From NCBI GenBank assembly GCA_963575645.1, contig OY754465.1, forward strand, positions 58,861,901 to 58,925,900: a stretch of 64,000 nucleotides of DNA, in the 5' to 3' direction. Shown one piece after another: positions 54,486 to 64,000 of the stretch (the stretch's first letter is position 1; each line of letters begins with the position of its first letter). The notes under the pieces were generated by a model that ran no database searches, was not told the origin of the DNA, and saw nothing but the letters and a program-made list of their open reading frames with translations. The position numbers were made by a program, and so were the translations under genes. Source of the DNA: Xanthostigma xanthostigma. Lineage: Eukaryota > Arthropoda > Insecta > Raphidioptera > Raphidiidae.

Positions 54486-54677
54486 AAAAAAATTGGATGT
54501 CTGTAAAGTCGGTTTACGGACGATAGTTTTACGTGAGAACGTATTCCGCTCGAATATCATATTTAATAATACATTACTGCGCTCTCGCTTGCGCGCACAG
54601 GGTCAGGCGGAACGTTACACTTTTTCGTGCGTGCAGCTGGTGTTTCATCAATTTATAAGACGTTATCACGTCAAAAA
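54486..54677 (-). mobile_element. Family F repeat, short copy
   Basis: Reverse of the 12585 copy: AATTGGATGTCTGTAAAGTC to GACGTTATCACGTCAAAAA. It is immediately followed by the 120-bp array. Confidence 0.65.
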
Positions 54678-54679
54678 CT

Positions 54680-56289
54680 TAGTCCACCATCTTTAGAAGT
54701 CCGCCATATTGGATTTAGAGTGACGTCACTTTATTTTTCGAGTTATTCTCAGCAAGCCCTTTCATTTGATACCCATATTGTAGGAAAGCATAATAAAATT
54801 AGTCCGCCATCTTTAGAAGTCCGCCATATTGGATTTAGAGTGACGTCACTTCATTTTTCGAGTTATTCTCAGCAAGCCCTTTCATTTGATACCCATATTG
54901 TTGGAAAGCATAATAAAATTAGTCCGCCATCTTTAGAAGTCCGCCATATTGGATTTAGAGTGACGTCACTTTATTTTTCGAGTTATTCTCAGCAAGCCCT
55001 TTCATTTGATACCCATATTGTAGAAAAGCATAATAAAATTAGTCCGCCATCTTTAGAAGTCCGCCATATTGGATTTAGAGTGACGTCACTTTATGTTTCG
55101 AGTTATTCTCAGTAAGCCCTTTCATTTGATACCCATATTGTAGGAAAGCATAATAAAATTAGTCCGCCATCTATAGAAGTCCGCCATATTGGATTTATAG
55201 TGACGTAACTTTATTTTTCGAGTTATTCTCAGCAAGCCCTTTCATTTGATACCCATATTGTAGGAAAGCATAATAAAATTAGTCCGCCATCTTTAGAAGT
55301 CCGCCATATTTGATTTAGAGTGACATCACTTTATTTTTCAAGTTATTTCAGCAAGCCTTTTCATTTGATACCCATATTGTAGGAAAGCATAAAAAACTTA
55401 GTCCGCCATCTTTAAAAGTCCACCATATTGGTTTTAGACTGACGTCACTTTATTTTTCGAGTTAATCTTAGCAAGCCCTTTCATTTGATACCCATATTGT
55501 AGGAAAGCATAATAACATTAGTCCGCCATCTTTAGAAGTCCGCCATATTGGATTTAGAGTGACGTAACTTTATTTTTCGAGTTATTCTCAGCAAGCCCTT
55601 TCATTTAATACCCATATTGTTGGAAAGCATAATAAAATTAGTCCGCCATCTTTAGAAGTTCGCCATATTGGATTTAGAGTGACGTCACTTTATGATTCGA
55701 GTTATTCTCAGCAAGCCCTTTCATTTGATACCCATATTGTAGGAAAGCATAATAACATTAGTCCGCCATCTTTAGAAGTCCGCCATATTGGATTTAGAGT
55801 GACGTCACTTTATTTTTCGAGTTATTCTCAGCAAGCTCTTTCATTTGATACCCATATTGTAGGACAGCATAATAAAATTAGTCCGCCATCTTTAGAAGTC
55901 CGCCATGTTGGATTTAGAGTGACGTCACTTCATTTTTCGAGTTATTCTCAGCAAGCCCTTTCATTTGATACCCATATTGTTGGAAAGCATAATAACATTA
56001 GTCCGCCATCTTTAGAAGTCCGCCATATTGGATTTAGAGTGACGTCACTTTATTTTTCGAGTTATTCTCAGCAAGCTCTTTCATTTGATACCCATATTGT
56101 AGGAAAGCATAATAAAATTAGTCCGCCATCTTTAGAAGTCCGTCATGTTGGATTTAGAGTGACGTCACTTCATTTTTCGAGTTATTCTCAGCAAGCCCTT
56201 TCATTTGATACCCATATTGTAGGAAAGCATAATAAAATTAGTCCGCCATCTTTAGAAGTCCGCCATATTGGATTTAGAGTGACGTCACC
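54680..56289 (+). repeat. Tandem array, 120-bp unit, about 13.4 copies
   Basis: Each unit runs AGTCCGCCATCTTTAGAAGT ... GGAAAGCATAATAAAATT. Units start at 54680 and every 120 bp thereafter, apart from one unit that is a base short (near 55345), and end with a partial unit. Most differences are single bases. Since 120 is divisible by 3, frames stay open for long runs (54627-55115 and 55679-56335) with a 40-residue period (SPPSLEVRHIGFRVTS ...). The interrupting stops and the shift argue that this is satellite-like rather than a protein. Confidence 0.92.
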
Positions 56290-56940
56290 GATTTTCCCCA
56301 AAAAAATTACAAAAATTTCTAGTAAAAATAGATAGAGTAAAAACCGTCTTAAAAACTATATTATTATTATATAAAACAACATTATAAGAGATATATTCTT
56401 TTACGCATGCGCCGATGTTCCCCAAAAACAATAGGCCACTTCATATTTGCATATCAAACATCCTCCCAAAATTTGGTTTCAATCCACTCATCCTTGGTGT
56501 CGGAATGATAAGAAATGTCAAAAGTGACGTTTGCTTCTGTCAAAGTATTAAGTTCTAATAATTAGTTATTCAAATTGTTAACTTAGAAGGCGTTGCATTT
56601 CAGAAATATTCGAAACGGCATCCGTTTTTGAACAAATGCTATCTTTTAATTTCATTATTGTCATAAATAAAATTATCGACCAATTTTATTTTAAGACTGA
56701 ACATACGCAATAATTATATTACCATGTTATACCGTGCAACAGAGAGAGATAACCGAAAGATGTTTGCTATCGGTTATATCAGATTGAATTTATTTCTATA
56801 TAAATGTGTATAAAAAAACTGATTGGGCGAATTCTGTTGTACGAAATTTATGTAAAATTTTCTCCTCTTTCGTTTAAGACAGGTTTCGAACCGATCTGAT
56901 TTAAATTGAGCGAGTTATAAGCGAAAAACTTCGTTTTTTC
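56290..56940 (-). repeat. Family A/F internal sequence, reversed
   Basis: CAATAGGCCACTTCATATTT, CCTTGGTGTCGGAATGATAA and TAACTTAGAAGGCGTTGCAT are the reverse of the inner part of the 33163-34158 copy. 56665-56690 also shows a start of the Penelope-like arm (AATAAAATTATCGACCAATT). Confidence 0.5.
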
Positions 56941-57164
56941 TAAATTGCTCCCCTCTGGAGCAAAAATTCAAAAATCGGGCGACGTTAGGATCTAAGTTAC
57001 CCGGAGACAAATCGAACAAAAAAAAGTTTTTTAAAATCGGTTAAGTCGTTTGGGCTGTACGCTGGATACAAAATTCGGGATCACAGATTCACAGATTCAC
57101 AGACAAAGCGAGTACATATAGGCGCTTTAGCTTACGCTATTCGCGCCTAAAAATTATTCTCGAA

Positions 57165-57365
57165 TTACATTAAAAATAAATAGAAACTAATTATTAATTA
57201 TTTTTTTATATTTTTAGATCCGTTCTGAAGAAGATCCAAATCCGGATCGAAACGTTAAATGTATTATTGATATTTTTTGTTAATATTATATTGTCTGAAA
57301 AATTGGTCGATAATTTTATTTATTGAAGAGTTCTAATCAGACGTTAATCAAAGATTTGAGTAACT
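57165..57365 (+). mobile_element. Penelope-like 3' end
   Basis: CCGTTCTGAAGAAGATCC, CGGATCGAAACGTTAAATG and the GGTCGATAATTTTATTTATT/GACGTTAATCAAAGATTTGAG end. This is the closest match to the piece at 45200-45302. Confidence 0.65.
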
Positions 57366-57774
57366 TGAATTATATTTTAACACAATGGAGCCTTCCCACA
57401 TTTCTTTAGAATTGTAATCTATATTACAAATAGACTATAAGACAATGTTGTTTGAAAATTTTTCAGAAGGTGTTTCTAGAAGAAAAGTATACCCAAAAGT
57501 ACATTTTTCAATGAAATTTTACAAAATCTCACTAAAGAGATACGTCATCGCTAGACAGCTTTAGCTTATTGGCTGCCTGTAGTTGAATCACGTCCACTAG
57601 TATTTAGACTTGGACCACGCGCGATGACCGCTAAATACATCTCATTCCATAGACATACCTCTCTTTATCAATGCGCGAAAGTGACGTGCTGACAAGAGCC
57701 AGCTTTGACGTCATCATATCGCGCCTAAATTTAACCGTTTGAAATGAAAACATTTTTTTTAAATTCTTGTTTGG
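57366..57774. other. Unassigned DNA
   Basis: Nothing recognised. Confidence 0.4.
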
Positions 57775-58110
57775 GTGCGTTCACGTGAGACGTTTGGGGG
57801 AGGAGGGAGTCGAGACAAACCTCACCCAATCTCACGTGGGGGAGAGGGAGAGTCTCGACAAATAACACACAATTTTTTCCGCAAGAAACAGTGTAAAAAT
57901 ATCAGTCTTAACTAGTCTTCTTAAATAAAAAGAATTAAGCAAATTATGTTTCTTTTTTAAATAAATCGAACGCAATCAAGCACAGATTTACATATTTATA
58001 TTAAAAATACGCATTTTGAAACATCTCACGTGAGAATAAAGGGGGGGGGGTCGAGCAAAATCTCACGGCATCTCATCAAGGGAGGTGAATTTGTGAACGC
58101 CTCCTCTGCA
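57775..58110 (+). repeat. Family G repeat (GGGGGAG/TCTCACGTGAG)
   Basis: GTTCACGTGAGACGTTTGGG, then CCAATCTCACGTGGGGGAG and CCGCAAGAAACA. The right end is an imperfect mirror (AATCTCACGGCATC ... AATTTGTGAACGCC). The second copy lies at 58800-59015. Confidence 0.5.
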
Positions 58111-58799
58111 GTTAAGGCGAAGTATTTGGTTTAGTTATTTGTTTATGCATAAGAAATATTAAAAAATATCAAATTTTGATAGGCGGAACTATTATTTTAT
58201 AAGTTGATCGACGCGCATTGGTAGTTTTTAGGTTAATTTTGTGTTCAGTTGGTCACCCCGTATAAACAACAAATACCAACCGGCAGTGTTACCAACTATT
58301 TCTGCGTTCACTCGTTAACTTTAATATATATAACACTTTCCTGTCGAAGTACTTCTGTGTACTCAAGATTTATGTGCAGTAAGTGAGAAGCAATTATATT
58401 TCCACCCTCCTTAAAGTAGTTGAAGAAGAATGAATGTATGCCTTATGCAACGTCATCTCTCTCGCCCAAATTTCCCCAACTCTGTCTTATTGTCGCCAAT
58501 ATAACCATTCAATATGTCACTAATTTATTTTGATCAAAAAACAGAGAACCAAAACAAGAAATAAAAGTGTTATCATTCCTCATTGAATAACGTTTTTAGG
58601 GCTTCGTCTTGTCACTAAGAAACCTTAGAACTTCGTCACAGCTAGAGTTGGGTAGTTCCGACTAAATTTCGGATTGAACATGAGACGATTCCGGAGCTCA
58701 AAAGAACTAGTTCTCGGAAATGTATCCGCGCACTATATAGATTTACCAACTTTATATGAAAATTAAATTCACTAATAAGTAAAAAATTTACATGAATTT
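58111..58799. other. Unassigned DNA
   Basis: No supported feature. Confidence 0.4.
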
Positions 58800-59015
58800 C
58801 TTTCATTACAATCTTTTCTTATGATTATGAGAGTACATTTTTCACTTAATTTAATCCAGTTTTCTCGCAATTGTACAATGTTTCTTGCGGGAAAAAAATT
58901 ACGTGATATTTGCCGAGACATCCCCCCCTCCCCCCTACGTGAGATTGGATGAGGTTCGGCTCGACCCCCTCTCCTCTCTAAACGCCTCACGTAATTTGTG
59001 AACGCCCCCTTGTCT
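58800..59015 (-). repeat. Family G repeat, partial
   Basis: Reverse of the 57775 copy: GGCGTTCACAAATTACGTGA, GAGGAGAGGGGGTCGAG and CCGCAAGAAACATTG. The 98-codon minus frame follows the repeat. Confidence 0.5.
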
Positions 59016-59055
59016 CCTTGCGACAAATTCATAATAGAGACGGAGTGTAACCGAG

Positions 59056-59733
59056 TGTAACAGCTCAATTTTTTTTTCTTTTGCTAAAAAATGTTCGAAA
59101 TCTTATGTAGAATATGCCTACAAAATTTCAAAACGATATTCGTTACGTTAACAAGTTACAATATTAATTGATCATTACATTCACTATCAAACCTGATTTT
59201 TATTAAACGCGTTTTGTCCAAACATCATTTTCAAAATTTGTGGGCGTAATATCTCAAAAACTATTAAAGAGTTTGGGCTGAAATTTTTATCAGATATAAA
59301 AAACAACTTTTATTCGTAATTGATCCTACTTGTTTGGTAAATTATTGTTATAAACTTTATTTATAAATGTTTATAAGTCAACATTTTATACGAAAAATCG
59401 AAAAAAAATTTCAAACTTAAAATTAAATACTTTTTTTCAATTTCTTATATATTTTATAGATTTAACTATGAATTATGAATGTTATTAACAAGAAATTTGT
59501 TGAATGGATCTGAGAGCTGTAATTACGCCCACAAATTGGACATCGCAACTGCAACGCGTCTGATAAGAATGTTTACCACGCCGCCATTTTGTACCGAAAA
59601 AATTAATACAAATTTTTTTAAGAACTTTAAAAGATATTTTATAAAAGGCCTAATTCATTAAAATATCATAAAAATATAGTTAGTCGAAAAATAAAATGTT
59701 TGAAATAAGCGGTTTTTTTTTTGAGCTGTTACA
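59056..59733. mobile_element. TIR element, short termini
   Basis: TGTAACAGCTCAA on the left and TTGAGCTGTTACA on the right are exact 13-base inverses. The interior is A+T-rich and non-coding. No target duplication was found, so chance pairing cannot be excluded. Confidence 0.4.
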
Positions 59734-60396
59734 TTAGGTGCCCTCCTTAATATATTTACAGAATTGCCATTGAAATGTTATAAACTCGAATTTCTAACTT
59801 ACTGCATATTTACCGTAAAAGGTCAAATTTAATCGAATTCAAATAAAAGGCGCTCCATGTCAAGGAGACTGGCAGGATGTATCGCAAATGAAACAAGTTC
59901 TGTATAGGAAAAAAAAAAGCTACTGTGGAGAGTTTAAACGAGGACTGGAACGATAGCAGTGTTTCCAATCTGAGTCTAGTTGTCTATGTCAACCGATCAT
60001 TGATCAATGGCAGTGATTGACTGTTCAATCGCGTTCAATACCCTCAAATCAAATGAGTCTGTCTGTGAAGTGTCGACCACGTCAGGCGTGGTCAACCTAA
60101 ACGTAACAGGGGACTTGAAAATAGTCGAGTGTGATCCCGTTGTTTTCGTGGTCTGCCAGTGGCTGTTAAACTTTAGCATTGCACTATTAAATATTGGTTA
60201 AATATGGAAAACATAATCATTCAAAAATTATGAAGTACCTGAGATTTTGGTTGTTCTGGAGCTCTGCAGAGCTCATAAAGGAAATAATTCTATTCTGTGC
60301 TATTCTACTTTATTCAGGCTGGATATCTTCTTGCCCCATTTATACCGTAAGATCCCACGAAAATCAACTGTAAGTATTTACCTACGACATAGCATC
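59734..60396. other. Repeat scrap and unassigned DNA
   Basis: 60150-60330 carries on the other strand the GGTTAAATATGG ... GTTGTTCTG units seen at 37100-37990. The rest is unassigned. Confidence 0.4.
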
Positions 60397-60399
60397 TTA

Positions 60400-61313
60400 A
60401 GCACGCTGCACACGAGGCTAGAAATACTGCTGGGTACGATACTGGAAATGATGTAACTGCGGGATCGCCTGCTAGCTCACAAGACAGGTTTTAATTAAGT
60501 CCGCTGCACACGAGGCTGGATTGCCGCTAGGTTCCTTGCTAGATTTCACTACTATAGTTTTCTAGCGCTGGTTTTCTTAATTGCTGTTATGTGCTCACTT
60601 CACACGAGACGTCTTTACAAGCTTGCTCTGCAGGCAGATTCGGTGCGCGCGTAGTGATGTTAGAACGGTAACAAAAATAAGTGCACGTTTATTGTCTCTG
60701 AACAGAACACACACTATGGCATAGTATTTGTTTTGTGGGCTTTTGTTCAAGTCGCCCACGTGACTTCCGATTGGTTCTTGCTCATACCTAGCAGCGGGCC
60801 TAGCAAGAAGCCCCTGTTCTAATTTTAAAACCTATCTTGTGATTAGCAGGCGAGCCCGCAGTGACGTCATTTCCAACTTCGTACCCAGCCTACTGGCCAG
60901 CAGACGCCCAAGCAGTGTTTCTAGCAGAGTTTCTAGCCTCGAATGCAGCGGCCTTTAGAACAGAGGCTATTTTCCTTCCTAGATCCGTTGCTAGATATGA
61001 GCAAGAACTAATCAGGGAGCAGTATCTTGTCACGTAGGCGACTTGAACAAACGCCCACAAAAACTATAGTGGGTGTTCTGTTCAGAGACAATAAACATGC
61101 ACTTTTTTACCGTTCTATCCCTGCGCGCGCACCGAATATACCTGCAGAGCAAGCTTGTAAAGACGTCTCGTGTGAAGTGAGCACATAACAGCAATCAAGA
61201 AAACCATTGCTAGAAAACTAGTAGTCAAATCTAGCAAGGAATAACAACGAACTTATTAGTGTCAAATCTAGTAAGGAACCTAGCGGCAAATCCAGCCTCG
61301 TGTGTTGCGGACT
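60400..61313 (+). mobile_element. Harbinger-like MITE, family B, interrupted by its own family
   Basis: Starts AGCACGCTGCACACGAGGCT and ends CTCGTGTGTTGCGGACT. TTA flanks both sides (60397-60399 and 61314-61316). The body is split at the conserved TTTTAA-TTAGAAC site by the 60498-60954 copy in opposite orientation. Confidence 0.75.
60498..60954 (-). mobile_element. Harbinger-like MITE, family B, nested
   Basis: AGTCCGCTGCACACGAGGCT to ATGCAGCGGCCT, flanked by TTA at 60495-60497 and 60955-60957. It inserted into a TTA that is conserved in the family consensus. 457 bp, non-coding. Confidence 0.78.
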
Positions 61314-61316
61314 TTA

Positions 61317-61710
61317 GTCTCTAATCAATTTCCGGCGATATTTAATGTCGCCTGACGCTGCCTCAGAGACTGAGGACTCAACTACCGCTGCGAGGAGGTT
61401 GTGAGGAATAAACACACTCGCACACACGACGGTACTATACCGCCGGCTTATACGCAACACGCGTTAAGTCACATCTCTAAATCTGGCTTATATAACAATA
61501 TACCGCTCGTTCTTTTACATACCAAGTGTTGTTGAAAATATTACTCATGACTAATTTTTTTAATCCTAGTTTTTGATAGTCATATTCAATAGAATAGTGC
61601 GAATTTTGTGAGTTTGTATATATGCGGAGGATAATTTTTCAAATAGGTGCAGTGGTACCGAAGGTTACCCTTTACATACACACAAACTCACAAAATTCGT
61701 ACTCTATATA
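61317..61710. other. Unassigned DNA with a small inverted repeat
   Basis: 61594-61706 has GTGCGAATTTTGTGAGTTTG mirrored by CAAACTCACAAAATTCGTAC. 61325-61470 is less A+T-rich, without an ORF. Confidence 0.4.
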
Positions 61711-61975
61711 ATTGGAAGATTAAAGGATAAAACCTGGTGGCATAGGATCAATGAACTTTGCAAATACTGAAGGTTTTTTTAATTGCATTTTATTGTCTGA
61801 CGTTTTGGCAATCTTTATGCCATCTTCAAAGAATCAATGCTGTCTGTTTTCTCAGCATTAAAAGTATATAAAGATTGCCGAAGCGTCAGACAATAAAATG
61901 CAATAAAAAAATCTTCAGTATTTGCAAAGTTCATTGATCTTATGCCACCAGGTTTCATCCTTTAATCTTCTAATA
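61711..61975. repeat. Palindromic Penelope-like repeat, family 5
   Basis: ATTGGAAGATTAAAGGATAA and onward (ACCTGGTGGCATA, TTTGCAAATACTGAAG) is mirrored on the right to 61975. The loop is short and contains the hammerhead-like motif at 61796-61832. Confidence 0.65.
61796..61832 (-). ncRNA. Hammerhead-ribozyme-like motif, family 5 (decayed core)
   Basis: Minus strand: TCT (61830-61832), TTGAAGA (61823-61829), helix II TGGCA with TGCCA, AAAACGTC (61799-61806), AGA (61796-61798), which pairs with TCT. Two core bases differ from the consensus (TTGA for CTGA, AAAA for GAAA). Confidence 0.35.
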
Positions 61976-62189
61976 TTTAAACAGGATCATCATCACTCTA
62001 AATTATTAGAGTTATTTTTCACACTCTATATTATAATATTAGTATAGAAGTATAGATTAGTATGGATTATAAAAAAGTAGTCAATAAAGAGTATCGAAAT
62101 TGTTGGTCGAGGGGGGAGGGGCGGTTGTTAAATCAGAGATCGATAGAATCAATAAACAAAACACTCGATATACATACATATAGATATAG

Positions 62190-62423
62190 AGGGTTGTATA
62201 CGGTACGAAGCACGGTAACACACACAACCCCTTGGGTAAAGTCTTAATTAAATCTCCCGAGGAAGGAAGGAAAAGCACTCGAGTTAGACCACTAGTGACT
62301 GGCGATTCTGGAACTTGGCCCCGGACTCCGGGCACCGCGACACCACCTCCACCATCTCAAACACCGCCTTACCTAGCCTACTTTGATACAAATACGAGCT
62401 GCAGCACAAACTTACGACAATGA
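62190..62423 (+). other. Candidate host terminal exon
   Basis: 77 open codons between TAG and TGA without an ATG at the start. The C-terminal part has a non-random composition (a PPPPSQTPPYLAYFDT stretch). Base composition is more balanced than the surroundings. No clear polypyrimidine tract, although an AG sits just before 62190. It could be a last exon of an unrecognised gene or chance. Confidence 0.35.
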
Positions 62424-62454
62424 CAGTAATTCCGGAACTCAAAACATATTCTTT

Positions 62455-62575
62455 TTTCACCGTTCCAACACCATAAGTGGGGAATGCTACTAAATTAGGT
62501 AAAAATTCACTTTTCAAAATTTTACAATATTCTTTCGTTTTGAGGTCACCCGAATTTAAAAAACAGACAGATGGA
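62455..62575 (-). repeat. Family A repeat, 3' end fragment
   Basis: CCGTTCCAACACCATAAGTG through TTTTACAATATTCTTTCGTT is the reverse of the family A end. Confidence 0.55.
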
Positions 62576-62639
62576 AGACCAATCCTTAAAGGATTGAATC
62601 TGATCCGATTGCTTCAACAATAAAATTATTCTATTTTAT

Positions 62640-62874
62640 ATTTTTGCTCTGTAGATCTGCCAGGAAGAAATTAGTTAAAGTTTGTATGTTTGGATGTAGG
62701 AATTAACCTCCGAAACTACTCAAATTTAAAATTTTTTTCACCAATATTTACAATGGATCTTCAGGATGAACGTTAAAATAAAATCGCTTTTCGTAGACAC
62801 CAATTTTGCAACGCAAGTCGACGAAAAAACGGTAGCTCTCTACAAATTAGAGCGAAGCCGGACAGGGCCGCTAG
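62640..62874 (+). mobile_element. Helitron 3' portion
   Basis: Ends GAAGCCGGACAGGGCCGCTAG followed by T. The upstream boundary is approximate; GGAAGAAATTAGTTAAAG may be part of it. Confidence 0.5.
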
Positions 62875-63016
62875 TTAATAATAAATTTAAAATCTAAATG
62901 ATATCTAACCGTTTTCGGACTAGAGCATCGCTACACACTTTTCTCAAGTACCCTTGAAATGTATTAAAAATATATTTGCCTTGTATATGTCCTATATAGT
63001 TTTTCTGATTAATTCT

Positions 63017-63574
63017 TTTGACGTGATAACGTCTTAAAAATATTGATGAAACACCGGCTGCATGCACGAAAAAGTGTCACGTTCCGAAAAGTGTCCGTTC
63101 CGCCTGAGCGTGCAAGCGAGAGCGCGATATAAGCGATAGAGGCACGATCTGCCCAAGTTTGACAGCTACTAAAATCTATTTATTAAAGATCACAAGACAC
63201 AAACTTCCAATAAACTTTCACAGTTCGCTCGTATATATACTTACAGGGAGTGAAAAATCCACACCACCCGACCGTCCGTTTATTAAAACTGCGTGTATTT
63301 TGAAAACGGCTCATTATATTTAAAAACCGTTTCTACAGTTGGTTAGAACTCTAATTTTACTATTTAAATATGTAAAAATAAATGTTTGGAAACGTATACG
63401 TATAATGTGAAAAATAAAAAAAGTTATTTTTCAACACTTTACGAGTATGGTGTGTATAGAAATACCTATAATAACTGTAATTGATTTCCTTAATAATTTT
63501 CAATGTTTCTTTATGACGTTATCACGTAAAACTATCGTCCGTAAACCGACTTTACAGACAACCAATTTTTTTTT
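63017..63574 (+). mobile_element. Family F repeat with replaced middle
   Basis: Same ends as the other F copies (TTTTGACGTGATAACGTC; CAGACAACCAATTTTTT). After TTGACAGCTACTAAAAT the middle (about 63175-63510) differs from all other copies. Confidence 0.6.
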
Positions 63575-64000
63575 TACATTTTTGTGTACCTAATGGTGAA
63601 CACAACTAAAAAATATTTCTATTTCTAATCTAATATGAATTGTTACTAGAATCAAAAACCCAGGAAGTCGCTGACCTTAGGTACGCGAGGGAGAGAGAAT
63701 ATGTGTCCTCCTCTGGTTTTATTTACTCCTGGGTCATCGCAGTACAAAGTCACAAAAGCCTAGCCTAATTGATCGGTGGGAGCCTAACCACACCAGCCGT
63801 GTCACAACTTGCGAAAGATCGTCTACAGAATGATCCGTTGAGGCTGAATTAACTCTGAAAGTTGCGATTTTTATTACAATTTCTTAAAAAAGAACACATA
63901 ATCGTTTACCTGTACGGACAGTAAGCTCTCATAATTAGAAATATACTCCTTTGATTATTCAAATGATTTATTGTAGATTATAGACAACAAAGGTCACTAG
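63575..64000. other. Unassigned DNA
   Basis: Nothing recognised. Confidence 0.4.

Noticed and set aside
54680..56289. CRISPR array
   Set aside because: The repeat is continuous with no unique spacers, and the host is eukaryotic.
54627..56335. Long frames with a 40-residue repeat as a repetitive protein gene
   Set aside because: Unit length divisible by three explains the openness; one unit is a base short and stops interrupt the array; units are too similar at DNA level.

Overview
This looks like a gene-poor, A+T-rich, repeat-saturated stretch of an insect nuclear genome. There is no operon structure, no bacterial-style gene density and no clearly intact host gene. The evidence for an arthropod is Helitron-type elements with the 5' TCTATACTAATATATAAAGC start that I remember from Lep1-like insect (especially lepidopteran) Helitrons, a tRNA-headed SINE with a conserved core, many TIR and palindromic MITEs, and an LTR promoter with a TATA box about 31 bp before a CCAGTC initiator-like site. 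Lepidoptera is my best guess. It rests on recollection of repeat families and could be wrong.

The only long coding region is a complete Ty3/gypsy-type LTR retrotransposon at 47112-53815. Its two 983-bp LTRs look identical by eye. It has a TATAT (or ATAT) target duplication, a primer binding site matching initiator tRNA-Met, gag with a CCHC knuckle, and pol with protease, RT, RNase H and integrase motifs in order. Gag and pol lie in the same frame and are separated by one UGA. There is no env. The second coding remnant is the GIY-YIG end of a Penelope-like element (45200-46945, minus strand), split by an 883-bp palindromic element.

Layout. 1-8.9 kb: Helitron ends, two palindromic Penelope-like repeats, Harbinger-type MITEs, a LINE C-terminal scrap and a Tc1-like MITE. 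9.8-15.3 kb: TIR elements, a triple nest (piggyBac-like inside Harbinger-like inside an older repeat), a Helitron and a SINE. 15.8-25.9 kb: dispersed family A copies, a Penelope-like insertion with its target duplication, nested TIR elements, a Helitron and a hAT MITE with a perfect 8-bp duplication. 26-34.2 kb: palindromes, a Helitron carrying a tRNA-Lys-like gene, a Harbinger-like element, a long hairpin and the large copy of family F. 34-47 kb: LINE-tail repeat, family F, palindromes, two pogo/Tigger-like elements, nested Penelope-like insertions, a Helitron and the GIY-YIG remnant. 47-54 kb: the LTR element. 54-57.4 kb: a 120-bp-unit tandem array within family A/F material. 57.4-64 kb: more MITEs, including a Harbinger element inserted into its own relative, and one candidate host exon.

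The most interesting pattern is a shared hammerhead-ribozyme-like layout in six otherwise unrelated inverted-repeat families: CTGAAGA (or a variant), a short hairpin, then GAAACGTH. The short helix flanking the core is complementary in each family although its sequence differs every time. Five of the six occur in palindromic repeats resembling Penelope-like termini, and one family is linked to the GIY-YIG remnant.
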